Origin: Pictodentalium vernedei
Lineage: Eukaryota; Mollusca; Scaphopoda; Dentaliida; Dentaliidae
Length of the DNA stretch: 64,000 nucleotides
Assembly (NCBI GenBank): GCA_031216915.1
Contig: CM062293.1
Coordinates: 152,280,285-152,344,284, forward strand
Direction of reading: 5' to 3'
In this document: in pieces, positions 12,958 through 25,934 of the stretch
Layout: each line of letters begins with the position of its first letter
Position numbering within the stretch: the stretch's first letter is position 1
Position numbers and translations under genes: made by a program
Notes under the pieces: model-generated
What the model was told of the DNA's origin: nothing
Databases searched by the model: none
What the model saw: the letters and a program-made list of their open reading frames with translations, nothing else

Positions 12958-15900
12958 TGGTAACGTTCGTTCCATATTGTAGCCCTGGGAACGTTACGTA
13001 CAGTTTAAGACGATTCTCTCTTTAAACTACCCAGATCTATTATCGCGAAGAATTGTTAGCCGATTTGTGTGATTACTGGCCTTGATATTAGGTAATTTTA
13101 TGTGTTGTTCAGTATTAATTCTGTGTCAGTATTAATTCACGTAGGTCACACAACGAAATTGGGATTCGTTGGAAAGTTTAAGCCTTTCATGTAACAGCCA
13201 AAGATCGAAACTATGGACTCTTCTATTCTAAGTTGCGAACTTGTATACGCCAGTGCTCCAGTTAAGAATTCAACATTTATGATAAGGTCAATGAGGTGTT
13301 CACGCACCACACAGAAACTGTTAAAATGACTTCAATAATTCAGAAGATAAGATTTCACAAGAATAAAATCGTGAACTATGGAAAATTTCATGCGTGTCAC
13401 TTATTGGTTTAGTCAACTAAAAAACTTTTTTTTTTCAATTGTTTGCCTATGGTTACCCTTATGAAATTTCTCAAAAAACTTCAAATTTTTTTTGGGCCAT
13501 TTTCTGATGCAAAAATGTTCTACATATAAAAATACCATTGTTTTCACATTTTCTGCTGCTGAAATCGCTTGTTCTGACTGAATAAATCAACTTGAAGTAC
13601 AGAATGGGTATCACTGTAGGCCTTAATTCAACTTTTCCGGCAATGACAGCCAGAGGTTCACGCACAGTGTCACTTTCCATACATTATAAAATCGGGACTC
13701 GGAGTTTCACTCGTTAGAAATATGAAACACGAGTCAAACAAAATTCACCCATATTCTTTCTGAACAGACTGAATGAATAATCTTCAATTCATTTTTAGTG
13801 TTCCGTCTATTCAAAATATAGCTGTCACAGCCGACAGAAAAAAATTGGTCAATTCGAATCGTTTGTTTTTCAGTACTTCTATAGGAAAGCAACTTCTGCG
13901 ATTTGGAAGACTGCAGTATTTTCGATTATACCTCCATAGCAACTTCTGATCAGAAAGGCGGAGGTAAGTGAGTCTGAAAACTAATGATGCCTTCCAGAAG
14001 CTAATTTTGATTATTCCCTTTTGAAAATGGAAAGGCCTTCATTATATACGACTGAGCAAACCCCAAATAGAAATGACGCTTGAATATCAGTCAATACAGG
14101 CATCTAAGAAACTGATTTTAAGCCAATTGAAAGGTTTTTTCCCACACGGGAGGCCAGGCTTGGTGGGGTAATTTTGCTGCCGAGAGATATTCCTACAAAC
14201 ACAATGACGTGTATGTAGATAACGGTGTGCGAGGTGATAATGGTGGATTTGCTTCGGATACCCCCAAGCATAGTCCCATAATTGTGCAATGCTATGGGAT
14301 GAGCTTTTACTAAAATTTTCCAGCTAAGTTTGTCAGTGGTCATTTAGAGCAAAAAGAGTACGTTTTGAACAAATTCAATTTTTAAATTCTTTGAGTTATT
14401 AGGGGCGCAGATTTTCGATGTGTGCTTATACCCAAATCACAGACTATAATGATTTGTACTTTTCAGTGGAGGGCTCTGCTGAACTATGTTTAGTCCTGCC
14501 AATACTTCACCCCCCCCCCCCACAAACACACATACGCACATATAAGCTATAGACTAGGGAGTGCATTTACGCAACAGCTGACGCGTTTATGTTTTATAAT
14601 AGTACACATGAGCGTAATCTTGTATGGGCCCTGGGAACTACAGAAGTGATGTTAATTGGGGTGGACACGTTGTGCGTTACTGCTTTAATATGACCCAGGG
14701 CCCAAACAAAGCCTTGCGTGTTTCTTCTCTGAAGAGGCATCATAATTGTAAACAATAAGCTAAACTTCATTTTGTTATGTTTAATAGCCATTATTTAGGC
14801 GTGAATACTGGGTGGGTGTGACGTAAAATGCCAGTAAACAATTAGGTGGTGGTTAAATTCTGAGTCTTTGGAACTCTGAAATTGTTTTTTCCTAATAGGT
14901 GTTGTCCCTTCATCAGGGGGCCCTCGCATCTTCAGAATTGTCAATCTAAACTATATACGGGCGATTCTGTACTCCAGAAACATACGTAACGTGACTGAGA
15001 ATAGATTGGATGTATGGACAAAAATATGGACAGGGGTAAAAAATAAGTGCCAATTCGGTAAAATTTCACAAATTTTCGAAAATGCGCTTTTTTATTAACA
15101 CGATTTTCAGTGGGTCAAAAGGATCTTTCTCTTTAGTGAGATGCTCTGGATTTTGGCCCAGAACATCGGCACTTTCTATTCACTCCTTTTTGGGATATTT
15201 GTGCTCAAATTTGGACCCCAGGTGATGATATTTTGTACCAAAATAAGTGCCAACATCAGTCAGTTGTTACTATTTATAGTACCTCTGAATGTTAAGACTC
15301 CATTCTGCACATCTGAACAGACCCCCCGCCAAAACATCGTCTGCTCAGTCATTACGCTGGTTTATAGTGTAACATATCACAGCTGCTTTGTTTCTGTTGA
15401 TTTTTTGTTATTAAAAACTAGCGTATTGTTCCATATAGCCCCCATCTCCCTCATGTACTCGATAATGTACATTATTATCTCCTCTAGAAACAGAATGATG
15501 GAGGTCTAACAGTTTAAAGTTCTCCAGTTATATACTGCCACAAGAAATTGATTCGGGCTATAGCTCAGTAAGTTCAGACGTTCACTTTGTTGTATGAAAA
15601 GTGCGTGGTCGATGCGATGTGAGTTCAAAACCCATCTCTTCTTAATATTTTGCCCATTATCCTAACACATACATTTTTTCCTTTGTTCTGGTTGCATCGT
15701 CATCTATAGAACGTGTTTTCGCAAATTAGCTGGTCGAAAGGCTGGGATACTCCACAATCATATTTAAACAAAAATGTTGAAAAACAACCAATTGCCGCAA
15801 AAACAGACCATTTCTCCTCAAGCAACATTGTCTAATTAGGTGCGCTGTTACCTTGCAAAAGTTAAGTCAAATAACGAGACGATAATCATTGTTTGATGAT

Positions 15901-17250
15901 GCCTTTTGTCTGTTCAGCACCACTGTCTGCCAGATTTAATATTTCCTTGAAATGAAAGATTGCGAATATTCTCTACTACACTTAATAAACAGCCCTTCTG
16001 ACAAACTAAAAGTGTATGTGCAATGGCACTCTTTATTACCACCATCCCGCGTTGAGTCCTTGGGCAAGGCACTCAACTCCGATTATCCAACTGGGGGCAC
16101 GATGACGCTGTGTACTACGATGTACTTCACGTCGATGGGGCGCATGCCTTCAACCAATCTAATCCTGCCTGTGCAGCAGTGAGGAGTTAAGATGTTGGGG
16201 AGCTGGCATCTGCTCGTCGTTGGTCGTTGGTTCTCTCTGGGTACTCCTGCTTCCTCCATCCATAAAACTGTCACCGTCACCATTTGACCTTGGCTGTCAA
16301 AGTGTCGTTAAACTCTAATAAATAAATAAATAATAAATTACCACCATAGGCAATTTCTTCTATGTTATGTCATTGGTGAGGCCCTCGATTTCATCTGTCC
16401 AAGTGGGAGCAGTTTGTGCATTGTGCAAATCCGTCCAACAGGTTAATGGTACACTACCCTTCAACCAATGCTAGAGCTGCATGCGCCGTTTCAGTAAGTT
16501 AGGAAGTAAGGTAGTAGATAGCTGCCGCAGGATGGTTCTCTCCATGCTATCCGTACTCTTTCATCCGACACAATACAAATCAGGTTGGTAAAAGAGTCAC
16601 GATACCCCAATAATAAACAAACAAATGCTTTCCATGACAACAAACTTCAAATTTTCTGTGTATTTTGAGTTAAAAGATGTTTCTTTCACAGAATGACTGG
16701 TAAGGTGTCTCTACTTACAAGTTAGGCAGCTTTTGGAGCTAACCTGGGGCGGCGGACTAGTGTCAATATTCCATGTGCTATAGTGTGTGTGTCAGTTTTT
16801 GTGGATAGCATACCTTCAAAGCGTGTGTATGGAATAGTTTGTTTTGGAGGGAGCGTTGTATTTCAGTTTTACATTTTAGATCCCTCAATCTTCTTTTCGT
16901 CTTAATTTGCCACTCGAGGGTTTATCTGGAATATTTTTCGATATGCATGTATAGAGGCGGAAGTCACGGTGGGTATGGAAAGCGTTCACGTTACAACGAT
17001 TAGTGTTTCACAGTTGATGTTTAGATTCCTACCTCCTGGTTTCTTACCTCTTCCTCTGTTTATCTCGGCTGAACATTAATTTAACGTATCATACTGAAGG
17101 TGAATGAATATTTTAGAGGGGAGCCGTTTGATCTGATATTTAGGTTCACATCCGACTTGTTTCATCATTTACTGGGCATTAGGTACCTAAACACGCTGGT
17201 CCTGGTTTTGCTCGGCTGTCGTTTAAGATAGTTTGCTTCAAACAAGCGAA
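12958..17250. repeat. Macrosatellite unit 4 (4,293 bp, shortest)
   Basis: Shortest full unit and intermediate between groups. It keeps CATCTAAG and GTTATTAGGGGC of units 1-3, but lost one of the two TTAGGC copies near 16728 and has CAGCTGACGCG and the AACCAATCTAATCC form of the SINE found in units 5-8. The second half of unit 9 resembles it. The donor-like site is at 13960, the tRNA-like head at 15554 and the SINE part at 16039-16339. A 122-codon hydrophobic frame (15141-15509) is open here. Confidence 0.95.
15141..15509 (+). other. 122-codon hydrophobic open frame in unit 4 (doubtful)
   Basis: A frame starting at ATGCTCTGG runs 122 codons and is rich in L, I, V, F and Y, with two or three stretches that could cross a membrane. 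In most units the same frame has a TGA about 28 codons in; here that codon is GGA. I recognise no domain. Hydrophobic AT-rich frames arise easily by chance, so I do not call it a gene. Confidence 0.12.
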
Positions 17251-20200
17251 TGGTAACTTTCGTTCCATATTGTAGCCCTGGGAACGTTATGTACAGTTTA
17301 AGACGAGTCTCTCTTCAAACTACCCAGATCTATTATCGCGAAGAATTGTTAGCCGATTTGTGTGATTACTGGCCTTGATATTAGGTAATTTTATGTGTTG
17401 GTCAGTATTAATTCTGTGTCAGTATTAATTCACGTAGGTCACACAACGAAATTGGGATTCGTTGGAAAGTTTAAGCCTTTCATGTAACAGCCAAAGATCG
17501 AAACTATGGACTCTTCTATTCTAAGTTGCGAACTTGTATACGCCAGTGCTCCAGTTAAGAATTCAACATTTATGATAAGGTCAATGAGGTGTTCACGCAC
17601 CACACAGAAACTGTTAAAATGACTTCAATAATTCAGAAGATAAGATTTCACAAGAATAAAATCGTGAACTATGGAAAATTTCATGCGTGTCACTTATTGG
17701 TTTAGTCAACTAAAAAACTTTTTTTTTTCAATTGCTTGCCTATGGTTACCCTTATGAAATTTCTCAAAAAACTTCAAATTTTTTTTGGGCCATTTTATGA
17801 TGCAAAAATGTTCTACATATAAAAATACCATTGTTTTCACATTTTCTGCTGCTGAAATCGCTTGTTCTGACTGAATAAATCAACTTGAAGTACAGAATGG
17901 GTATCACTGTAGGCCTAAATTCAACTTTTCCGGCAATGACGGCCAGAGGTTCATGCACAGTGTCACTTTCCATACATTATAAAATCGGGACTCGGAATTT
18001 CACTCGTTAGAAATATGAAACACGAGTCAAACAAAATTCACACATATTCTTTCTGAACAGACTGAATGAATAATCTTCAATTCATTTTTAGTGTTCCATC
18101 TATTCAAAATATAGCTGTCACAGCCGACAGAAAAAAATTGGTCAATTCGAATCGTTTGTTTTTCAGTACTTCTATAGGAAAGCAACTTCTGCGATTTGGA
18201 AGACTGCAGTATTTTCGATTATACCTCCATAGCAACTTCTGATCAGAAAGGCGGAGGTATGTGAGTCTGAAAACTAATGATGCCTTCCAGAAGCTAATTT
18301 TGATTATTCCCTTTTGAAAATGGAAAGGCCTTCATTATATACGACTGAGCAAACCCCGAATAGAAATGACGCTTGAATATCAGTCAATACAGGCATCGAA
18401 GAAACTGATTTTAAGCCACTTGAAAGGTGTTTTCCTACACGGGAGGCCAGGCTTGGTGGGGTAATTTTGCTGCCGAGAGATATTCCTACAAACACAATGA
18501 CGTGTATGTAGATAACGGTGTGCGAGGTGATAAGGGTGGATTTGCTTCGGATACCCCCAAGCATAGTCCCATAATTGTGCAATGCTATGGGATGAGCTTT
18601 TACTAAAATTTTCCAGCTAAGTTTGTCAGTGGTCATTTAGAGTAAAAAGAGTACGTTTTGAACAAATTCAAATTTTAAATTCTTTGAGTTATTTGGGGCG
18701 CAGATTTTCGATGTGTGCTTATACACAAATCACAGACTATAATGATTTGTACTTTTCAGTGGAGGGCTCGGCTGAACTATGTTTAGTCCTGCCAATACTT
18801 CACCCCCCCCCCCCCCCCCCCACACACACACACATACATACGCACATATAAGCTATAGACTAGGGAGTGCATTTACGCAACAGCTGACGCGTTTATGTTT
18901 TGTAATAGTACACATGAGCGTATTCTTGTATGGGCCCTGGGAACTACAGAAGTGATGATAATTGGTGTGGACACGTTGTGCGTTACTGCTTTAATATGAC
19001 CCAGGGCCCAAACAAAGCCTTGCGTGTTTCTTCTCTGAAGAGGCATCATAATTGTAAACAATAAGCTAAACTTCATTTTGTTATGTTTAATAGCCATTAT
19101 TTAGGCGTGAATACTGGGTGGGTGTGACCTAAAATGCCAGTAAACAATTAGGTGGTGGCTAAATTCTGAGTCTTTGGAACTCTGAAATTGGTTTTTCCTA
19201 ATAGGTGTTGTCCCTTCATCAGGGGGCCCTCGCATCTTCAGAATTGTCAATCTAAACGATATACGGGCGATTCTGTACTCCAGAAACATACGTAACGCGA
19301 CTGAGAATAGATTGGATGTATGGACAAAATTATGGACAGGGGTAAAAAATAAGTGCCAATTCGGTAAAATTTCACAAATTTTCGAAAATGCGCTTTTTTA
19401 TTAACACGATTTTCTGTGGGTCAAAAGGATCTTTCTCTTTAGTGAGATGCTCTGGATTTTGACCCAGAACATCGGCACTTTCAATTCACTCCTTTTGGGG
19501 ATTTTTGTGCTCAAATTTTGACCCCGGGTGATGATATTTTGTACCAAAATAAGTGCCAAGATCAGTCAGTTGTTACTATTTATAGTACCTCAGAATGTTA
19601 AGACTCCATTCTGGACACCTGAACAGATCCCCCGCCAAAAAATAGTCTGCTCAGTCATTACGCTGGTTTATAGTGTAACATATTACAGCTGCTTTGTTTC
19701 TGTTGATTCTTTGTTATTAAAAACTAGCGTATTGTTCCATATACCCCCCATCTCCCTCATGTACTCGAAAATGTACATTATTATCTCCTCTAGAAACAGA
19801 ATGATGGAGGTCTAACAGTTTAAAGTTTTCCAGTTATATACTGCCACAAGAAATTGATTCGGGCTATAGCTCAGTAAGTTCAGGCGTTCGCTTTGTTGTA
19901 TGAAAAGTGCGTGGTCGATGCGACGTGAGTTCAAAACCCATCTCTTCTGAATATTTTGCCCATTATCCTAACACATACATTTTTTCCTTTGTTCTGGTTG
20001 CATCGTCATTTATAGAAGGTGTTTTCGCAAATTAGCTGGTCGAAAGGCTGGGATACTCCACAATCACATTTAAACAAAAATGTTGAAAAACAACCAATTG
20101 CCGCAAAAAACAGACCATTTCTCCTCAAGCCACATTGTCTAATTAGGTGCGCTATTACCGTGCAAACGTTAAGTCAAATAACGAGACGATAATCACTGTT

Positions 20201-21557
20201 TGATGATGCCTTTTGTCTGTTCAGCACCACTGTCTGCCAGATTTAATATTTCCTTGAAATGAAAGCTTGCGAATATTCTCTACTACACTTAATAAACAGC
20301 CCTTCTGACAAACTAAAAGTGTATGTGCAATGGCACTCTTTATTACCACCATCCCGCGTTGAGTCCTTGGGCAAGGCACTCAACTCAGATTATCCGCCTG
20401 GGGGCACGATGACGCTGTGTACTAAGATGTACTTCACGTCGATGGGGCGCATGTCTTCAACCAATCTAATCCTGCCTGTGCAGCAGTGAGGCGTTAAGAT
20501 GTTTGGGAGCTGGCATCTGCTCGTCGTTGGTCGGTGGTTCTCTCTGGGTACTCCTGCTTCCTCCATCCATAAAACTGTCACCGTCACCATTTGACCTTGG
20601 CTGTCAAAGTGTCGTTAAACTCTTACAAATAAATAAATAATAAATTACCACCATAGGCAATTTCTTCTATGTTATGTCATTGGTGAGGCCCTCAATTTCA
20701 TCTGTCCAGGTGGGAGCAGTTTGTGCATTGTGCAAATCCGTCCAACAGGTTAATGGTACACTACCCTTCAACCACTGCTAGAGCTGCATGAGCCGTTTCA
20801 GTAAGTTAGGAAGTAAGGTAGTAGATAGCTGCCGCAGGATCGTTCTCTCCATGCTATCCGTACTCTTTCATCCGACACAATACAAATCAGGTTGGTAAAA
20901 GAGTCACGATACCCCAATAATAAACAAACAAATGCTTTCCATGACTACAAACTTTAAATTTTCAGTGTATTTTGAGTTAAAAGATGTTTCGTTCACAGAA
21001 TGACTGGTAAGGTGTCTCTACTTACAAGTTAGGCAACTTTTGGAGCTAACCTGGGGCGGCGGACTAGCGTCAATATTCCATGTGCTATAGTGTGTGTGTC
21101 AGTTTTTATGGATAGCATACCTTCAAAACGTGTGTATGGAATAGTTTGTTTTGGAGGGAGCGTTGTATTTCAGTTTTACATTTTAGATCCCTCAATCTTC
21201 TTTTCGTCTTCATTTGCCACTCGAGGGTTTATTTGGAATATTTTTCGATATGCATGTATAGAGGCGGGAGTCACGGTGGGTATGGAAAGCGTTCACGTTA
21301 CAACGATTAGTGTTTGACTGTTGATGTTTAGATTCCTACCTCCTGGTTTCCTACCTCTTCCTCTGTTTATCTCGGCTGAACATTAATTTAATGTATCATA
21401 CTGGGGGTGAATGAATATTTTAGAGGGGAGCCGTTTGATCTGATATTTAGGTTCACATCCGACTTGTTTCATCATTTACTGGGCGTTAGGTACCTAAACA
21501 CGCTAGTCGTGGTTTTGCTCGGCTGCCGTTTAAGATAGTTTGCATCAAACAAGCGAA
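17251..21557. repeat. Macrosatellite unit 5 (4,307 bp)
   Basis: First member of the unit 5-8 group. Diagnostic forms are CATCGAAG near 18395, TTATTTGGGGCG near 18689, ACGCGACTGAG near 19294 and GAAAGCTTGCG near 20261. The donor-like site is GGAGGTATGTGAGT at 18253 instead of GTAAGT, a change that still fits a donor consensus. The tRNA-like head is at 19860 and the SINE part at 20346-20646. Confidence 0.95.
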
Positions 21558-24500
21558 TGGTAACGTTCGTTCCATATTGTAGCCCTGGGAATGTTATGTA
21601 CAGTTTAAGACGAGTCTCTCTTCAAACTACCCAGATCTATTATCGCGAAGAATTGTTAGCCGAACGTTATGTACAGTTTAAGACGAGTCTCTCTTCAAAC
21701 TACCCAGATCTATTATCGCGAAGAATTGTTTGCCGATTTGTGTGATTACTGGCCTTGGTATTGGGTAATTTTATGTGTTGATCAGTATTAATTCTGTGTC
21801 AGTATTAATTCAGGTAGGTCACACAGCGAAATTGGGATTCGTTGGAAAGTTCAAGCCTTTCATGTAACAGCCAAAGATCAAAACTATGGACTCTTCTATT
21901 ACAAGTTGCGAACTTGTATACGCCAGTGTTCCAGTTAAGAATTCAACGTGTATGATAATGTGAATGAGGTGTTCACTCACCACACAGAAACTGTTAAAAT
22001 GACTTCAATAATTCAGAAGATAAGATTTCACAAGAATAAAATCGTGAACTATGGAAAATTTTATGCGTGTCACTTATTGGTTTAGTCAACTAAAAAACTT
22101 TTTTTTTCAATTGTTTGCCTATGGTTACCCTTATGAAATTTCTCAAAAAACTTCAAATTTTTTTTGGCCCATTTTATGATGCAAAAATGTTCTACATGTA
22201 AAAATACCATTGTTTTCACATGTTCTGCTGCTGAAATCGCTTGTTCTGACTGAATAAATAAACTTGAAGTACAGAATGGGTATCACTGTAGGCCTAAATT
22301 CAACTTTTCCGGCAATTACAGCCATAGGTTCACGCACAGTGTCACTTTCCATACATGATAAAATCGGGACTCGGAGTTTCACTCGTTAGAAATATGAAAC
22401 ACGAGTCAAACAAAATTCACCCATATTCTTTCAGAACAGACTGAATGAATAATCTTCAATTCATTTTTAGTGTTCCATCTATTCAAAATATAGCTGTCAC
22501 AGCCGACAGAAAATAATTTGTCAATTCCAATCGTTTGTTTTTCAGTACTTCTATAGGAAAGCAACTTCTGCGATTTGGAAGACTGCAGTATTTTCGATTA
22601 TACCTCCATAGCAACTTCTGATCAGAAAGGCGGAGGTAAGTGAGTCTGAAAACTAATGATGCCTTCCAGAAGCTAATTTTGATTATTCCCTTTTGAAAAT
22701 GGAAAGGCCTTCATTATATACGACTGAGCAAACCCCGAATAGAAATGACGCTTGAATATCAGTCAATACAGGCATCGAAGAAACTGATTTTAAGCCACTT
22801 GAAAGGTGTTTTCCTACACGGGAGGCCAGGCTTGGTGGGGTAATTTTGCTGCCGAGAGATATTCCTACAAACACAATGACGTGTATGTAGATAACGGTGT
22901 GCGAGGTGATAAGGGTGGATTTGCTTCGGATACCCCCAAGCATAATCCCATAATTGTGCAATGCTATGGGATGAGCTTTTACTAAAATTTTCCAGCTAAG
23001 TTTGTCAGTGGTCATTTAGAGTAAAAAGAGTACGTTTTGAACAAATTCAATTTTTAAATTCTTTGAGTTATTTGGGGCGCAGATTTTCGATGTGTGCTTA
23101 TACCCAAATCACAGACTATAATGATTTGTACTTTTCAGTGGAGGGCTCGGCTGAACTATGTTTAGTCCTGCCAATACTTCACCCCCCACCCCACACACAC
23201 ACACACTCACATACATACGCACATATAAGCTATAGACTAGGGAGTGCATTTACGCAACAGCTGACGCGTTTATGTTTTATAATAGTACACATGAGCGTAT
23301 TCTTGTATGGGCCCTGGGAACTACAGAAGTGATGTTAATTGGGGTGGACACGTTGTGCGTTACTGCTTTAATATGACCCAGGGCCCAAACAAAGCCTTGC
23401 GTGTTTCTTCTCTGAAGAGGCATCATAATTGTAAACAATAAGCTAAACTTCGTTTTGTTATGTTTAATAGCCATTATTTAGGCGTGAATACTGGGTGGGT
23501 GTGACCTAAAATGCCAGTAAACAATTAGGTGGTGGCTAAATTCTCAGTCTTTGGAACTCTGAAATTAGTTTTTCCTAATAGGTGTTGTCCCTTCATCAGG
23601 GGGCCCTCGCATCTTCAGAATTGTCAATCTAAACGATATACGGGCGATTCTGTACTCCAGAAACATACGTAACGCGACTGAGAATAGATTGGATGTATGG
23701 ACAAAAATATGGACAGGGGTAAAAAATAAGTGCCAATTCGGTAAAATTTCACAAATTTTCGAAAATGCGCTTTTTTATTAACACGATTTTCTGTGGGTCA
23801 AAAGGATCTTTCTCTTTAGTGAGATGCTCTGGATTTTGACCCAGAACATCGGCACTTTCTATTCACTCCTTTTTGGGATATTTGTGCTCAAATTTTGACC
23901 CCGGGTGATGATATTTTGTACCAAAATAAGTGCCAACATCAGTCAGTTGTTACTATTTATAGTACCTCAGAATGTTAAGACTCCATTCTGGACACCTGAA
24001 CAGATCCCCCGCCAAAAAATCGTCTGCTCAGTCATTACGCTGGTTTATAGTGTAACATATCACAGCTGCTTTGTTTCTGTTGATTCTTTGTTATTAAAAA
24101 CTAGCGTATTGTTCCATATACCCCCCATCTCCCTCATGTACTCGAAAATGTACATTATTATCTCCTCTAGAAACAGAATGATGGAGGTCTAACAGTTTAA
24201 AGTTTTCCAGTTATATACTGCCACAAGAAATTGATTCGGGCTATAGCTCAGTAAGTTCAGGCGTTCGCTTTGTTGTATGAAAAGTGCGTGGTCGATGCGA
24301 TGTGAGTTCAAAACCCATCTCATCTTAATATTTTGCCCATTATCCTAACACATACATTTTTTCCTTTGTTCTGGTTGCATCGTCATTTATAGAACGTGTT
24401 TTCGCAAATTAGCTGGTCGAAAGGCTGGGATACTCCACAATCACATTTAAACAAAAATGTTGAAAAACAACCAATTGCCGCAAAAAACAGACCATTTCTC

Positions 24501-25934
24501 CTCAAGCCACATTGTCTAATTAGGTGCGCTATTACCTTGCAAACATTAAGTCAAATAACGAGACGATAATCACTGTTTGATGATGCCTTTTGTCTGTTCA
24601 GCACCACTGTCTGCCAGATTTAATATTTCCCTGAAATGAAAGCTTGCGAATATTCTCTACTACACTTAATAAACAGCCCTTCTGACAAACTAAAAGTGTA
24701 TGTGCAATGGCACTCTTTATTACCACCATCCCGCGTTGAGTCCTTGGGCAAGGCACTCAACTCAGATTATCCACCTGGGGGCACGATGACGCTGTGTACT
24801 AAGATGTACTTCACGTCGATGGGGCGCATGTCTTCAACCAATCTAATCCTGCCTGTGCAGCAGTGAGGAGTTAAGATGTTTGGGTGCTGGCATCTGCTCG
24901 TCGTTGGTCGGTGATTCTCTCTGGGTACTCCTGCTTCCTCCATCCATAAAACTGTCACCGTCACCATTTGACCTTGCCTGTCAAAGTGTCGTTAAACTCT
25001 AATAAATAAATAAATAATAAATTACCACCATAGGCAATTTCTTCTATGTTATGTCATTGGTGAGGCCCTCAATTTCATCTGTCCAGGTGGGAGCAGTTTG
25101 TGCATTGTGCAAATCCGTCCAACAGGTTAATGGTTCACTACCCTTCAACCACTGCTAGAGCTGCATTAGCCGTTTCAGTAAGTTAGGAAGTAAGGTAGTA
25201 GATAGCTTCCGCAGGATCGTTCTCTCCATGCTATCCGTACTCTTTCATCCGACACAATACAAATCAGGTTGGTAAAAGAGTCACGATACCCCAATAATAA
25301 ACAAACAAATGCTTTCCATGACTACAAACTTTAAATTTTTTGTGTATTTTGAGTTAAAAGATGTTTCTTTCACAGAATGACTGTTAAGGTGTCTCTACTT
25401 ACAAGTTAGGCAACTTTTGGAGCTAACCTGGGGCGGCGGACTAGTGTCAATATTCCATGTGCTATAGTGTGTGTGTCAGTTTTTATGGATAGCATACCTT
25501 CAAAGCGTGTGTATGGAATAGTTTGGTTTGGAGGGAGCGTTGTATTTCAGTTTTACATTTTAGATCCCTCAATCTTCTTTTCGTCTTAATTTGCCACTCG
25601 AGGGCTTACGTGGAATATTTTTCGATATGCATGTATAGAGGCGGGAGTCACGGTGGGTATGGAAAGCGTTCACGTTACAACGATTAGTGTTTGACAGTTG
25701 ATGTTTAGATTCCTACCTCCTGGTTTCCTACCTCTTCCTCTGTTTATCTCGGCTGAACATTAATTTAATGTATCATACTGAAGGTGAATGAATATTTTAG
25801 AGGGGAGTCGTTTGATCTGATATTTAGGTTCACATCCGACTTGTTTCATCATTTACTGGGCATTAGGTACCTAAACACGCTGGTCCTGGTTTTGCTCGGC
25901 TGTCGTTTAAGATAGTTTGCATCAAACAAGCGAA
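21558..25934. repeat. Macrosatellite unit 6 (4,377 bp, carries 73-bp duplication)
   Basis: Member of the unit 5-8 group, longer than unit 5 because of an internal 73-bp tandem duplication at 21591-21736. The microsatellite at about 23180-23220 has a short C run and more CA/CT steps. The donor-like site is at 22632, the tRNA-like head at 24237 and the SINE part at 24723-25022. Confidence 0.95.
21591..21736. repeat. 73-bp tandem duplication in unit 6
   Basis: Two direct copies of a 73-bp stretch (starting ATGTTATGTACAG and ACGTTATGTACAG) lie side by side. Only units 6 and 7 have the second copy; units 1-5 and 8-10 have one. Confidence 0.95.
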